Shown: positions 33,375 through 43,401, counted from the stretch's first letter. The stretch is DNA of 64,000 bases from Ancylobacter sp. WKF20 (GCF_029760895.1 NZ_CP121679.1:62001-126000); one strand, 5' to 3'. The notes: generated by a model from the sequence alone, not told the origin. Numbers and translations: made by a program.

Positions 33375-34157
33375 TCAGTCGCGGCGGAAGGCGACGCTGG
33401 CGATGAAGCCGACGGCGAGGGCGCCCAGCGCGCTTGCGAGGCCATAGAGCCAAGGATGGTCGAGCGCGGCGGTGGCGACCGTCTGCTCGAAATCGACCTT
33501 GGCGACTTCCAGCGGCAGCAGGCCTCGGCTTTCAAGATCGCCGTCGATGAAGGTCTTCACCGAGACCTGATAGGTGCCGATCGGGGCGGTGCCGGGGATC
33601 GGGATGACTGCGCGGAACACATGCGGGGCGATGAATTCCACGCCCTGCTTGTTCTCCACATAGAGGTGCTCGGCCTGCTTGACCCGCAGGAATGCCTGCC
33701 GGAACGGGTCATCCGGCACGACATCCGCGTAGTCGGCGCCGACCCGCTGGAGGAAGCGGTTATTGGCGAGGCCCAGCTGCTCCTGCCGCAGCGTGTCGGC
33801 GTCCGACATCAGCGCCGGATCGCGGCTGCTCAGCACGGCGAGATAGGACGGCGCGGCCAGGAAAGCGCGGCTGTCGACATTGACCCAGATGCCGAAACGC
33901 TGCGCCTTGCGCCAGGCGACGAAGCTCTCCTCCGGCCCGCGCACGGTGACGACGACATCGCGCGGGCGGTCCGGCTCGCCGGGCGCGCGCTCGACCACGC
34001 CGAACAGCACGATGCTGTCGCCGGAAAAGCTGGAGGTGATGGTGATGCGCGATTTCGACAGCGAGAGCACCAGCGGGGGCGGTGTCTGCGCCAGCGCGAG
34101 GCTGGCGGGTGCCAGCAACAGGGCGAGGGCGAGAAGCAGGCGGCGGGCGGCGCTCAT
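33375..34157 (-). CDS. TIGR02186 family membrane-anchored protein
   Basis: A 260-residue protein with a signal peptide (ending LALAQ), a periplasmic beta-rich domain (LVLSLSKSRITITSSFSGDSIVLFG, GIWVNVDSRAFLAAPSYLAVLSS) and a C-terminal membrane helix (WLYGLASALGALAVGFIASVAF). This alphaproteobacterial family always sits next to a TauE/SafE permease gene, as here, and is taken to be its partner. A GTG one codon upstream overlaps the TauE stop; the ATG at 34157 shares a base with it. Confidence 0.88.
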   Translation of the reverse strand: MSAARRLLLALALLLAPASLALAQTPPPLVLSLSKSRITITSSFSGDSIVLFGVVERAPGEPDRPRDVVVTVRGPEESFVAWRKAQRFGIWVNVDSRAFLAAPSYLAVLSSRDPALMSDADTLRQEQLGLANNRFLQRVGADYADVVPDDPFRQAFLRVKQAEHLYVENKQGVEFIAPHVFRAVIPIPGTAPIGTYQVSVKTFIDGDLESRGLLPLEVAKVDFEQTVATAALDHPWLYGLASALGALAVGFIASVAFRRD

Positions 34158-35083
34158 CACCGCGCCCGCTCATTGATGGTGACGCTGTACAGGTCCGCCG
34201 GCTGCCGCGTCTGGTCATAAGCGACGCGCAAGCCAACGCCGAGCACGAGCAGGCCGAGCAGCAGGCGCAGATTTTCCGCCTTGAGCGCCTGCCCGGCCCG
34301 GGTGCCGAACTGGGCGCCAATGGTGCCTCCGACCATGAGGATGAGGCCGAGCACCGCGTCCACCGTCTGGTTCAGCACCGCCTGCATGATGATCGCCGCC
34401 AGCATGGTGGCGAGCGTCAGCATCAGCGAGGTGCCGACCGAGGTGAGGGTGGGCACGCGCAAGAGGTAGATCAGAGCCGGCACCAGCAGGAAGCCGCCGC
34501 CAATGCCCATCAGCGCGCCGAGGAAGCCGATGAGGAAGCCGATGGCGAGCACCGGGATGACCGAGACATAGATGCGCGACTGGCGAAAGCGCATCTTGAA
34601 CGGCATGCGCAGAAACCAGGGATGCGCGCCCGGCCGCTTCACCATGGGCGGCTCGCCCCGCCAGCGCCGGGTGAGCGCGCGCAGGCTCTCCACCACCATC
34701 AGCGTGCCGATGGTGCTGAGCAGCGCGATGTAGGAGACCGCGATCACCAGATCGAGCTGGCCGAAGCGCCGCAGCATCATGAAGGTGAGCACGCCCCCCA
34801 GCGTGCCGGTGAGGCCGCCAATCAGCAGGACGAAGCCGAGCTGCGTGTCCACCTGCTTGCGCCGCAGATAGTTCAGCGTGCCGGAGAAGGAGGACGCGGC
34901 CATGTGGGTCGAGACGCTCGCCACCGCCACGGCCGGCGAGACGCCGAGGAAGATGAGCAGCGGCGTCATCAGGAAGCCGCCGCCGACGCCGAACATGCCA
35001 GAAATGAACCCGACCCCGAGGCCCATCGCCAGCAGGGTGAAGATGTTCACCGGCAGTTCCGCGATCGGCAGATAGATCGTCAT
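34157..35083 (-). CDS. TauE/SafE family sulfite/organic acid exporter
   Basis: A 308-residue protein with about eight membrane segments and two copies of the TauE motif, FISGMFGVGGGFLMTPLLI and FLGALMGIGGGFLLVPALI. Members export sulfite or sulfoacetate, or act in sulfur metabolism. The ATG at 35083 has GGGAGG 11 bases upstream, and a longer frame to 35170 is rejected. It is coupled to the downstream TIGR02186 gene. The substrate here is unknown. Confidence 0.9.
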   Translation of the reverse strand: MTIYLPIAELPVNIFTLLAMGLGVGFISGMFGVGGGFLMTPLLIFLGVSPAVAVASVSTHMAASSFSGTLNYLRRKQVDTQLGFVLLIGGLTGTLGGVLTFMMLRRFGQLDLVIAVSYIALLSTIGTLMVVESLRALTRRWRGEPPMVKRPGAHPWFLRMPFKMRFRQSRIYVSVIPVLAIGFLIGFLGALMGIGGGFLLVPALIYLLRVPTLTSVGTSLMLTLATMLAAIIMQAVLNQTVDAVLGLILMVGGTIGAQFGTRAGQALKAENLRLLLGLLVLGVGLRVAYDQTRQPADLYSVTINERAR

Positions 35084-35403
35084 GCGCGCCGTGGCCTCCC
35101 GAGCCGGCGCCTCTTCGCGAGGCGAGGGGCTCTGCGCCAACGACTTAGCAGGATTCGCCGCCGGGAACATGACCAGCCGGTACGGGTCGGGGTGCGGTGG
35201 TATGCGTTATAATGTAGAAATCAAGTCATCGCGGCTCGATTGTAGTAGTGAAATGTTACATTGGCCGGAGATGGCAAGTTTCTTGGCCGCGGTAAAAAGA
35301 AATAACCAATAACGTCATCATGCCTGACTTAACGTCAGCGGCGCGCGTGCTAGCGTGCCGGCGCAACGGGCCCGTTCGAGGCCCGGCACTTAGGAGGAAC
35401 CCC
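35084..35403. other. Divergent intergenic region
   Basis: About 320 bp between the TauE gene (minus) and the PQQ dehydrogenase gene (plus). It has an AT-rich block (35205-35310) with TATAAT at 35208-35213, an inverted repeat CTGAC/GTCAG around 35325-35339 and no coding frame with a start signal. Promoters in both directions are expected. Confidence 0.45.
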
Positions 35404-36693
35404 ATGTCCAAGAACCGTTTCGGCGGGCGCGCTGGCGCGCTGCTGGCCTCGACCATGCTCGCCGGCGTGCTGGCGCTGGCCGCGACCGGCGCCGCCCGCG
35501 CCCAATCGACCGACAATCTGGAGAAGCTGTCCAACTTCCAGTCCACCGGCGCCTCCATGGAGATGGAGACGGTGCCGCAGACCGGCCCGCGCGTCGACGC
35601 CTTCAACAAGACGCTGGCCGGCATCAAGCTGCCCGATGGCTTCAAGATTTCGCTCTACGCCATCGTACCGGATGCGCGTGAAATGGCGATCGGGCCGACC
35701 ACCGGCGTCGTCTTCGTGGGCACGCGCAAAGCCAAGGTCTGGGCGGTCACCGACCGCGACAAGGACCGCGTGGCTGACGAGGTGAAGGTCTTCGCGCCCT
35801 CCGTGCAGTTCAAGCTGCCGCACGGCGTGTGCTTCTCCAAGGATGGCTTCCTGTTCGTCGCCGAGCAGAACCGCGTGCTGCTGTTCCCGGCGGCGGAGTA
35901 TTTCTATGAGGGGCCGGACGTCGCCGCCTTCCAGGTGGTCAAGCAGGGCGACCTGATTCCGAGGGCCGAAGAATCCTACAACCACACTACCCGCGTCTGC
36001 CGCATCGGGCCGGACGACAAGCTCTACATATCGCTTGGCCAGCCCTTCAACGTGTTCCCGCAGGAGAAGTACGACCTCTACAAGAAGGTCGGCATCGGCG
36101 GCATCATCCGCATGGACCGCGACGGCAAGAACCGCGAGGTCTATGCTTGGGGCGTGCGCAATTCCGTCGGCATGGACTTCAATGCCAAGGACAAGACGCT
36201 TTGGTTCACCGACAACCAGGTGGACGGCATGGGCGACGACATCCCGCCGGGCGAGCTGAACCGCGCCACCAAGGCCGGGCAGAATTTCGGCTTTCCCTAT
36301 TTCGGCGGCGGCTCGGTGCGTACCGTCGAGTACAAGGACGCGACGCCGCCGGCGGATGCGGTGAAGCCGGAGGTCGAGATGGTCGCGCATGCCGCCGATC
36401 TCGGCATGACCTTCTATACCGGCCAGCAATTCCCGGAGAAGTATCGCGGCGGCATCTTCTCGGTGCAGCACGGCTCCTGGAACCGCACCGTGCCGGTGGG
36501 CGCGCGGGTGATGTTCACCACGCTCAACGAGGATGGCACGGCGGCCAAGGCCGAGCCCTTCGCCGAGGGCTGGCTGACCGGCAATGGCGAGTATCTCGGC
36601 CGTCCGGCGGCGGTAGCGCAGCTCAATGACGGCTCGCTGCTGGTCTCGGACGACACGTCGGGGGCGATCTACCGTATCTCCTACGGCAAGTAG
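35404..36693 (+). CDS. PQQ-type soluble sugar dehydrogenase (L-sorbosone/glucose dehydrogenase family)
   Basis: A 429-residue periplasmic beta-propeller with a signal peptide (1-36, cleavage near ARA). It carries the GSDH blocks LPHGVCFSKDGFLFVAEQNRVL, GPDDKLYISLGQPFN, VYAWGVRNSVGMDFNAKDKTLWFTDNQVDGMGDDIPPGELNRATKAGQNFGFP and HGSWNRTVPVGARV. It oxidises a sugar or alcohol with pyrroloquinoline quinone and passes electrons to a cytochrome c. AGGAGG lies upstream of the ATG. The next gene is a cytochrome c, a probable acceptor. No PQQ biosynthesis genes are in the window. Confidence 0.9.
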   Translation: MSKNRFGGRAGALLASTMLAGVLALAATGAARAQSTDNLEKLSNFQSTGASMEMETVPQTGPRVDAFNKTLAGIKLPDGFKISLYAIVPDAREMAIGPTTGVVFVGTRKAKVWAVTDRDKDRVADEVKVFAPSVQFKLPHGVCFSKDGFLFVAEQNRVLLFPAAEYFYEGPDVAAFQVVKQGDLIPRAEESYNHTTRVCRIGPDDKLYISLGQPFNVFPQEKYDLYKKVGIGGIIRMDRDGKNREVYAWGVRNSVGMDFNAKDKTLWFTDNQVDGMGDDIPPGELNRATKAGQNFGFPYFGGGSVRTVEYKDATPPADAVKPEVEMVAHAADLGMTFYTGQQFPEKYRGGIFSVQHGSWNRTVPVGARVMFTTLNEDGTAAKAEPFAEGWLTGNGEYLGRPAAVAQLNDGSLLVSDDTSGAIYRISYGK

Positions 36694-36768
36694 CGCGCTC
36701 CATCAGATCGACGCCCGCGGCCCACCCCGGTCGCGGGCGTTCCTCACGCATCAATGCCGGGAAAGCCG

Positions 36769-37116
36769 ATGCCATCTTCACCCCTCGCGCCGCTTGCCAC
36801 GGCGGCGCTTCTTCTCGCCTCCACCGCACTGGCCACGACACCCGCCCATGCGCAGGACGCCAAGGCCGGGCGCGCCAAGGCTTCCGCCCAATGCGCGGTC
36901 TGCCATGGCGCCAACGGCCTGTCGCAGCATCCCGAGGCGCCGAACCTCGCCGGTCAGGTCGAGATGTATCTGATGAAATCGCTGGAGGATTTCCGCGCCG
37001 GCCGGCGCAGCAACGAGATGATGACGGTGGTGAGCAAGGATCTCACCGATGCCGACATCGCCAATCTCGCCGCCTGGTACGCCTCGATCCGCATCACCGT
37101 CGAGCCGCCGCAATAG
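36769..37116 (+). CDS. Small periplasmic class I cytochrome c
   Basis: A 115-residue protein with a signal peptide (1-28, ending AHA) and one haem site CAVCH (42-46). A distal Met probably lies in NEMMTVV and the C-terminal helix is DIANLAAWYASI. It is probably the electron acceptor of the upstream dehydrogenase. The ATG at 36769 is preferred over one five codons upstream because GGGAAAG lies between. Its last 23 bp overlap the convergent pcp gene. Confidence 0.9.
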   Translation: MPSSPLAPLATAALLLASTALATTPAHAQDAKAGRAKASAQCAVCHGANGLSQHPEAPNLAGQVEMYLMKSLEDFRAGRRSNEMMTVVSKDLTDADIANLAAWYASIRITVEPPQ

Positions 37117-37720
37117 GCGCCGCGCACCGCTGCGCGACCAGCCTCCGCAGCAGCGCCTCCAGCGCGCGGTGCATCTGCGCCAGCGTCAGGCCGGGGCGGG
37201 GCAGCGGGACATGGATGAAGACGGCGCGCCGTCCCTCGGCCCGCGCCCAGCCATAGGCGCGGTAGGCCAGCGCGTTGCAGATGTAGCGCCCGGCATCGCG
37301 CGACAGCCGGGCGGGTACGCCAGCGCCGGAGAGGGCGTGAAGCAGCGCAGCCGATGGGGCGGGGCAGGCGATGCGGGCCGGGCCACCGGGAGCGATGACG
37401 CGCGAGACGGGGCGCCGCCGGGCCACATCGGGAAAGCTGCCGCCACCATTGCGCCCGCTGATTTCGATGCACAGCGCCCGCCGCCGGGCGGCGAGGCCGA
37501 TCATCAGCACGATGTCCGGCGCCTCCTGCGCCAGAAGCGCGGGAAAATCCTCGGCCGCCTTCCACTCGGTCGGCAGCGTCAGGGCGCTGAGCCGCACACC
37601 GGGCAGCCGGCGGCTGCGGGCGAGTGTCCGCGCCAGCGTCGCGGAGGGATTGGAGGGCGCGCCGGGGAAGGGGCCGAAGCCGGTGATCAACACCCGCAAG
37701 GGAGGGGGCGCCGGCGGCAT
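37094..37720 (-). CDS. pcp: Pyroglutamyl-peptidase I
   Basis: A 208-residue C15 cysteine peptidase that removes N-terminal pyroglutamate. The family opening VLITGFGPFPGAPSNPS is present, with a Glu86-Cys148-His170 triad (CIEIS; GRYICNALAY; VFIHVP). It overlaps the cytochrome c gene by 23 bp at the 3' end. The downstream receiver gene is upstream in transcription by 11 bp, so both may be co-transcribed. Confidence 0.9.
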   Translation of the reverse strand: MPPAPPPLRVLITGFGPFPGAPSNPSATLARTLARSRRLPGVRLSALTLPTEWKAAEDFPALLAQEAPDIVLMIGLAARRRALCIEISGRNGGGSFPDVARRRPVSRVIAPGGPARIACPAPSAALLHALSGAGVPARLSRDAGRYICNALAYRAYGWARAEGRRAVFIHVPLPRPGLTLAQMHRALEALLRRLVAQRCAAPIAAARR

Positions 37721-37731
37721 GGCGGGAAGGG

Positions 37732-38115
37732 TCAGGCGGTCTGGGCGTCGAGCGCGCGCAGGAGAGCGCCTTCGAGCTCGGCGAGCTGGAACGGCTTGGT
37801 CAGCACCGGCCGGGTGCGCCAGTCCTCGATGAGGTCGTCATCGGCATAGCCGGTGGCGAACACCACGGGGATGCCATGACCGCTGGCCGCCGCGGCGACG
37901 TCATAGGACCGCTTGCCGTTCAGATTGAGGTCGAGCAGGGCCACGTCGATCTCGGCATGGCGCTCGGCGACGAAATTCAGCGCGTCGCTGACCGCCGATG
38001 TGGTGCCGACGACGGTGCCGCCGAGTTCCTCGACCATGGACTCGATCATCATGGCGACGAGGGCTTCGTCCTCGACGAGAAAGATGCGGCGTCCGCTGAG
38101 GTCCACCTTGCTCAT
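37732..38115 (-). CDS. Single-domain response regulator
   Basis: A 127-residue stand-alone receiver with acidic pair VEDEALVAMM, phosphoacceptor Asp in ALLDLNLNGKRSYDVA (about 62) and Lys in VLTKPFQ (about 107). It belongs to the alphaproteobacterial group that often partners HWE kinases. No kinase is adjacent; the nearest HWE kinase gene is 11 kb away. Confidence 0.9.
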   Translation of the reverse strand: MSKVDLSGRRIFLVEDEALVAMMIESMVEELGGTVVGTTSAVSDALNFVAERHAEIDVALLDLNLNGKRSYDVAAAASGHGIPVVFATGYADDDLIEDWRTRPVLTKPFQLAELEGALLRALDAQTA

Positions 38116-38247
38116 GAAAGCCTCCGGCCTGCTTCGGTACGTTGAACCAAGCGGGCTGAACCTCCCGCTCCGGGCAGCATCCGATCGCCAGGATGGTGGA
38201 GAGCGGACCTTAACACGTTCAATCCGGCATTTTGAGGGTATGATTTC

Positions 38248-39252
38248 TCACAAACCCAGACGCAGGGCGATGCGGCCAGCGCCGAGGGATGGCGAGAGCC
38301 GGCCCGTGCCGACCTCCGCCTCGATCTGCGTGAGCTCGGCGCGCAGGGCGGCATCGGCGCGCAGCCGGGCGCGCAGGCGCTCATCGAACAGCGTCCACAT
38401 CCACTTCACCTGCTGCGCGCTGCGCTTGGCCTCGAAGCTGCCAGCGGCCTGAGCGCGGCTGCGATGCAGCGTCACCTGCTGCCAGAGATCGTCGACCCCC
38501 TCGCTGGTGAGGCCGGAATAGGTGAGCACCGGCACGCTCCAATGCGCCTCGCGTCCCCCCAGCACATGCAGCGCGGCGCGGTACTCGGCCGCCGCCGCGC
38601 GGGCGCGCGTGGCGTTCTCGCCATCGGCCTTGTTCACCGCGACGATGTCGGCGAGTTCGATGATGCCCTTCTTGATGCCCTGAAGCTCATCGCCGGCGCC
38701 CGGCAGCATCAGCACCAGGAAGGTGTCGGTCATGTCCGCCACCGCCGTCTCCGACTGGCCGACGCCGACCGTTTCGACCAGCACGATATCGAAGCCGGCG
38801 GCCTCGCAGATCATTAGCGTCTCGCGGGTGCGGGCGGCGACCCCGCCCAGCGTGCCGGCGGCGGGCGAGGGGCGGATGAAGGCGCGCGCATCCATGGAGA
38901 GCCGCGCCATCCGCGTCTTGTCGCCGAGGATCGAGCCGCCGGATCGCGAGGAGGAGGGGTCGACCGCCAGCACGGCGACGCGGTGCCCCTGCGCGGTCAG
39001 GTGCGTGCCCAGCGTGTCGATGGTGGTGGACTTGCCCACCCCCGGCACGCCGGTGATGCCCACCCGCATGGCCGTGCCGGTGAAGGGCAGGAGCCGTTGC
39101 AGCAACTCCTCCGCCCGCGCGCGGTGCTCGGCCTTGCGCGATTCCACCAGCGTGATCGCCCGCGCCAGCATCGCCCGGTTGCCGGCGCGCACCCCCTCGA
39201 CCAGCGCGTCGAGCGAAGGGAGGGCGTGCGCGGCGTCGGAGGCGCGGGTCAT
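38248..39252 (-). CDS. meaB: Methylmalonyl-CoA mutase-associated GTPase MeaB
   Basis: A 334-residue G3E GTPase that protects and reactivates B12-dependent methylmalonyl- or ethylmalonyl-CoA mutase. The P-loop is [15 protein letters not shown], switch regions include [19 protein letters not shown] and [10 protein letters not shown], and the base-specificity motif is NKADG. The ATG at 39252 lacks a good ribosome site. The mutase is not in the window. The gene follows an aminotransferase gene by 19 bp. Confidence 0.93.
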   Translation of the reverse strand: MTRASDAAHALPSLDALVEGVRAGNRAMLARAITLVESRKAEHRARAEELLQRLLPFTGTAMRVGITGVPGVGKSTTIDTLGTHLTAQGHRVAVLAVDPSSSRSGGSILGDKTRMARLSMDARAFIRPSPAAGTLGGVAARTRETLMICEAAGFDIVLVETVGVGQSETAVADMTDTFLVLMLPGAGDELQGIKKGIIELADIVAVNKADGENATRARAAAAEYRAALHVLGGREAHWSVPVLTYSGLTSEGVDDLWQQVTLHRSRAQAAGSFEAKRSAQQVKWMWTLFDERLRARLRADAALRAELTQIEAEVGTGRLSPSLGAGRIALRLGL

Positions 39253-39271
39253 GGCGGGGGGCGGGAGCGGG

Positions 39272-40132
39272 TCAGCTATGGGCGAAGTCCCAGTAGAGCT
39301 TGCGGGCGCGGCGATAGACCGGGCCGGGCTGGAGCTCGCGCTCCTCGATGCGGGTGATCGGGGAGACCTTCGAGTAGTTGCCGGTGGTGAACAGCTCGTC
39401 CGCGCCGCGAAAATCCTCCCAGCGCAGCGAGGTCTCGACCACCTCGACGCCCGCCTCGCGCAGAAGGCCGATGGTGCGGGTGCGGGTAATGCCGGCGAGG
39501 AAGGTGCCGTTGGCGGCGGGAGTGAAGGCGACGCCGTCCTTGACCATGAACACATTGGCGGTGGCGAGCTCGGCGACATTGCCGAGCATGTCGCACAGCG
39601 CCGCATTGTCGAAGCCGCGCTTATGCGCCTCGACCAAAGCGCGGGCATTGTTCGGGTAGAGCGCGCCGGCCTTGGCGTCGGTCACCGCGCATTCCACCGT
39701 CGGCCGGCGGAAGGGCGAGAGGGTGATGGAGGTGCCGTGCGCCGGGTCGGGCATGCCGGCCTCATAGAGGCTGAGGCACCAGCGGGTCGACTCGGCGTCC
39801 GCATCCACCGTGCGCGCGCCGGGATATTCGGCCCAGTACATCGGCCGGATATAGAGCGCGGCGTCGGGCGCGAAGTGCTTGAGCCCCTGATGGGTCAGCT
39901 CGATCCACTTTTCTACCGGCACCACCGCCTTCAGCCCCATCGCCACCGCCGAGCGGTTGACGCGCAGGCAGTGCAGTTCGAGGTCCGGCGTCACGCCCTC
40001 AAAGGCGCGGGCGCCGTCGAACACCGAGGTGCCGAGCCAGGCGGCGTGGGTGCGCACGCCCATGATCGGCACATTGCCCTCATGCCAGGCGCCGTCGAGA
40101 TAGGTGAAGGTGCGGGTCCAGCTATGGGACAT
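39272..40132 (-). CDS. Class IV aminotransferase (branched-chain amino acid type)
   Basis: A 286-residue PLP enzyme. The catalytic Lys is in [19 protein letters not shown] and the phosphate-binding blocks are [12 protein letters not shown] and GITRTRTI. The N-terminal [31 protein letters not shown] is typical of branched-chain aminotransferase-like class IV enzymes. It is shorter than E. coli IlvE (309), so D-amino acid or another substrate specificity is possible. It is probably co-transcribed with meaB. Confidence 0.85.
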   Translation of the reverse strand: MSHSWTRTFTYLDGAWHEGNVPIMGVRTHAAWLGTSVFDGARAFEGVTPDLELHCLRVNRSAVAMGLKAVVPVEKWIELTHQGLKHFAPDAALYIRPMYWAEYPGARTVDADAESTRWCLSLYEAGMPDPAHGTSITLSPFRRPTVECAVTDAKAGALYPNNARALVEAHKRGFDNAALCDMLGNVAELATANVFMVKDGVAFTPAANGTFLAGITRTRTIGLLREAGVEVVETSLRWEDFRGADELFTTGNYSKVSPITRIEERELQPGPVYRRARKLYWDFAHS

Positions 40133-40196
40133 CGGAAGGCTCCGCGCGTCGCGGCCGCCTCACGCGGCCGGCAGTTTCGGGTGAGCGGTTCTGGCA

Positions 40197-40261
40197 TGGC
40201 GGGGAAGACCCCGCCACGCGACTTTAGATCTTTGGCGGGGAAGACTCCGCCACGCGACTTT
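40197..40261 (+). repeat. Tandem 29-bp repeat with hairpins
   Basis: TGGCGGGGAAGACCCCGCC and the following CACGCGACTTT recur at 40197-40225 and 40233-40261 with one mismatch, 36 bp apart. Each has GGCGGGG paired to CCCCGCC (CTCCGCC in copy 2). A further GC hairpin (about 40268-40288) follows. It lies between an aminotransferase and a dipeptidase gene on the same strand. Confidence 0.8.
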
Positions 40262-40305
40262 CGATCCGGGGCGGGGGCCGTCCCCGCCTCGCAGCGTTCG
40301 GTGCC

Positions 40306-41688
40306 TCAGGCGGCCAGCGCCGCCAGCACGCGCACCCAGCTGCGAATGCCCTTGTGGAAGGAGGCGAGGTCGTACTTCTCGTTTGGCGAGTGGATACGGT
40401 CATCATCCAGCGCGAAGCCGATGAGCAGCGTGTCCTGATCCAGCGTCTTCTTGAAATGACCGACGATCGGGATCGAGCCGCCCGCGCCGACCGTCACAGC
40501 CGGCTTGCCCCATTCATCGCCCAGCGCGGCACTGGCCTTGGCGAGGTTCGGGTTGTCATGGGAGACGGCGACCGCCGGCGAGCCCTCGCCGCCGCGGAAC
40601 TCGACTTTGCAGTCGGCCGGGATGAGGCTGCGCACGAAAGCGCGCACCGCGTCGCGCACATGCACCGGGTTCTGCCCGGCGACGAGGCGGCAGGAGATCT
40701 TGGCGGTGGCGATTGAGGGGATGACGGTCTTCGAGCCCTCGCCAATATAGCCGCCCCACATGCCATTGACCTCGAAGGTCGGGCGCGAGGTGGTCATCTC
40801 GACCAGCGAGCGGCCCTGCTCGCCAATCGGCTGCGACAGGCCGATCGGGCCGAGGAACACTTCGGGCGTCAGGCCGAGCGTGTTCCACTGTGCCTTCACC
40901 TCCTCCGGCGGCTCGACCACGCCGTCATAGAAGCCGGGAATCGTGATGCGCCCGTCCGGCCCGTGCACCGCGCCGATGACCTTGGAGAGCACATGCAGCG
41001 GGTTGGCGGCGGCCCCGCCATAATAGCCCGAATGCAGGTCGCGATTGGAGCAGGTGACGACGATCTCGTCATGCATCAGCCCGCGCAGCGAGACGGTGAT
41101 GGCCGGGGTCGTCGCGTTCCACATCGAGGTGTCGCAGACCAGCGCGAGGTCGGCGGCAAGCACGTCGCGGTTCGCCTGCAGGAAGGGTGGCAGGTTGCCC
41201 GAGCCGTTCTCCTCCTCGCCCTCGACCATGATCGTGACGTCGACGGGCAGCGTGCCGGTGACCTTGAGATAGGCGCGGCACGCCTCGACGAAGGTCATGA
41301 CCTGGCCCTTGTCGTCGGAGGAGCCGCGCGCGACGATGCGCTTCACCCCGTTCGGGCCTTCGACGATCTTCGGCTCGAAGGGCGGGTTCTCCCACAGTTC
41401 CAGCGGATCGACCGGCTGCACGTCGTAATGGCCGTAGAACAGCACGCGCTTGCCGGTGCCGAGCTGCGAGATGCCGGTGACGACCGGGTGACCGGGCGTG
41501 TCGTTTAGCTTGGCAGTGAGGCCGAGGCCGACGAGATCGTCCACCAGCCACTGGCCGGCGCGGCGGCACTCGCTCGCATAGGCGCTGTCGGTCGAGATCG
41601 AGGGAATGCGCAGGAAGGCGAAGAGCCGTTCCAGGGCGCCGTCGAGATCGGCATCGACGGCGGCGAGGACGCGATCGAGATCGCTCAT
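40306..41688 (-). CDS. M20 family dipeptidase
   Basis: A 460-residue metallopeptidase of the ArgE/DapE/PepV-CNDP-like family. Metal-binding and catalytic residues are seen in FYGHYDVQPVDP (His, Asp), ARGSSDDKGQVM (bridging Asp), MVEGEEENGSGN (Glu catalytic and ligand) and near the C-terminus in GFALDDDRIHSPNEKYD (His). It is a cytoplasmic enzyme that splits dipeptides or related amides. GCGATC precedes ATG 41688. Confidence 0.92.
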   Translation of the reverse strand: MSDLDRVLAAVDADLDGALERLFAFLRIPSISTDSAYASECRRAGQWLVDDLVGLGLTAKLNDTPGHPVVTGISQLGTGKRVLFYGHYDVQPVDPLELWENPPFEPKIVEGPNGVKRIVARGSSDDKGQVMTFVEACRAYLKVTGTLPVDVTIMVEGEEENGSGNLPPFLQANRDVLAADLALVCDTSMWNATTPAITVSLRGLMHDEIVVTCSNRDLHSGYYGGAAANPLHVLSKVIGAVHGPDGRITIPGFYDGVVEPPEEVKAQWNTLGLTPEVFLGPIGLSQPIGEQGRSLVEMTTSRPTFEVNGMWGGYIGEGSKTVIPSIATAKISCRLVAGQNPVHVRDAVRAFVRSLIPADCKVEFRGGEGSPAVAVSHDNPNLAKASAALGDEWGKPAVTVGAGGSIPIVGHFKKTLDQDTLLIGFALDDDRIHSPNEKYDLASFHKGIRSWVRVLAALAA

Positions 41689-41737
41689 CAGAAGATTCCT
41701 TGTGCGAGTGGCCCCGCCGGGACGGGGGTAGGGAAGG

Positions 41738-43240
41738 CTAGCGCCGACGCGCCCCGCCGAGAATGTTGCGCAGGATGGCCTTGGTGACCTGATTGGTCAC
41801 CTCGCGCGTCACCTGCCTCGTGACCTGTTCGCTGATCGTCATGCGTCCGCGCGTGCGCCCGCCGCCGAACAGCCCGCCAAGCACATCGCTGATCCAGCCG
41901 CCGCCGGCGGCATCGGCCTGTGTGGGGGCGGGCGTCTCCGGGGCCGGGCTTTCGGCGGCGCGGCGGGCGAGCATCTCATAGGCGGAGTCGGCGTCGAGCG
42001 TCTCATCATAGATGCCCCGGACCGGGCTGCGCTGGATCGCCACCCGCCGCAGCTCCGGCGTGATCGGTCCGACGCGGCCGGCGGGCGGGGCGATGAGCGT
42101 GCGCTGGACGATGGAGGGCGTGCCATTGCCTTCCAGCGTCGAGACCAGCGCCTCGCCCTTGCCGAGCTCGGTGATGACGCGGGCGGTGTCGAGCGCCGGG
42201 TTGGGGCGGAAGGTGTCAGCGGCCGATTTCACCGCCTTCTGGTCGCGCGGCGTGAAGGCGCGCAGCGCATGCTGCACCCGGTTGCCGAGCTGGGCGAGCA
42301 CGCTTTCCGGCACATCCAGCGGGTTCTGCGTGACGAAATAGACGCCGACACCCTTGGAGCGGATGAGCCGCACCACCTGCTCGATCTTCTGCAACAGCGC
42401 CTTGGGCGCGCCGTCGAACAAGAGGTGCGCCTCGTCGAAGAAGAACACGACCTTGGGCTTGTCGGGGTCGCCGACCTCGGGCAGTTCCTCGAACAGTTCC
42501 GACAGCAGCCAGAGCAGGAAGGTGGCGTAGAGCTGGGGCGCGCCCATCAGCTTGTCGGCGGCGAGGATGCTGATCGTGCCATAGCCCGAGCGCGGCTCGA
42601 CGCGCATGAGATCGCTGATCTTCAGCGCCGGCTCGCCGAAGAATTTGTCGGCGCCCTGATTCTCCAGCACGAGGAGCTGGCGCTGGATGGCGCCGACTGT
42701 GGCCGTCGAGACATTGCCATAGCTGGTGGTGAGCTTGCCCGCATTCTCCGCCACGAAGGCGAGCATGGCGCGCAGATCCTTGAGGTCGAGCAGCAGCAGG
42801 CCCTGCTCGTCGGCGACGCGGAAGACGACGTTGAGCACGCCTTCCTGCACCTCGTTGAGGTTCATCAGCCGCGCCAGCAGAAGCGGCCCCATCTCCGAGA
42901 CCGTGGCGCGCACCGGATGGCCCTGCTCGCCGAACAGATCCCAGAAGATCACCGGGAATTCGTCCGGCACATAGTCAATGCCGATTTCCGCGCAGCGCTT
43001 GACGATCCAGTCCGGCCCTTCGCCGGGCATGGCGATGCCGGAGAGGTCGCCCTTGATGTCGGCGGCGAAGACCGGGACGCCGGCGCGCGAGAAGCCTTCC
43101 GCCAGCGTCTGCAGCGTCACCGTCTTGCCGGTGCCGGTCGCGCCGGTGGCGAGGCCGTGCCGATTGGCGAGCTTGAGCGAGAGATATTCGGGTTTGTCGC
43201 TGCGGCCGAGAAAGATCTTGCCGTCGATGTCACCGGACAT
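41738..43240 (-). CDS. DUF853/HerA-like ATPase (YjgR family)
   Basis: A 500-residue P-loop ATPase of the FtsK/HerA class. Walker A is GATGTGKT (33-40); Walker B is [12 protein letters not shown]. The C-terminal part is flexible (Pro/Ala-rich, about 400-435) and ends in [27 protein letters not shown], a repeated amphipathic helix. YjgR-like proteins are of unknown function and are presumed DNA- or complex-handling. AGAGGA lies before the ATG at 43240. It is divergent from folP. Confidence 0.9.
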   Translation of the reverse strand: MSGDIDGKIFLGRSDKPEYLSLKLANRHGLATGATGTGKTVTLQTLAEGFSRAGVPVFAADIKGDLSGIAMPGEGPDWIVKRCAEIGIDYVPDEFPVIFWDLFGEQGHPVRATVSEMGPLLLARLMNLNEVQEGVLNVVFRVADEQGLLLLDLKDLRAMLAFVAENAGKLTTSYGNVSTATVGAIQRQLLVLENQGADKFFGEPALKISDLMRVEPRSGYGTISILAADKLMGAPQLYATFLLWLLSELFEELPEVGDPDKPKVVFFFDEAHLLFDGAPKALLQKIEQVVRLIRSKGVGVYFVTQNPLDVPESVLAQLGNRVQHALRAFTPRDQKAVKSAADTFRPNPALDTARVITELGKGEALVSTLEGNGTPSIVQRTLIAPPAGRVGPITPELRRVAIQRSPVRGIYDETLDADSAYEMLARRAAESPAPETPAPTQADAAGGGWISDVLGGLFGGGRTRGRMTISEQVTRQVTREVTNQVTKAILRNILGGARRR

Positions 43241-43401
43241 GGTGGTCCTCTGCGGGCGTGTCTGACGCCACTTTAGAGCGCGCCGCGTGCGGCGAGGCAA
43301 GCCGGGGAATGGCGGACGCACCGCCCAGGTGAGCTCCGGCCCTTGCCTTCCGCCGCGTGGCGGGCGATTTGGTGGGAACGACACGCGACGCCGGAACCGC
43401 C

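Noticed and set aside
39272-40132. A confident ilvE gene symbol
   Set aside because: The protein is shorter than typical IlvE and class IV substrate specificity cannot be read with certainty.
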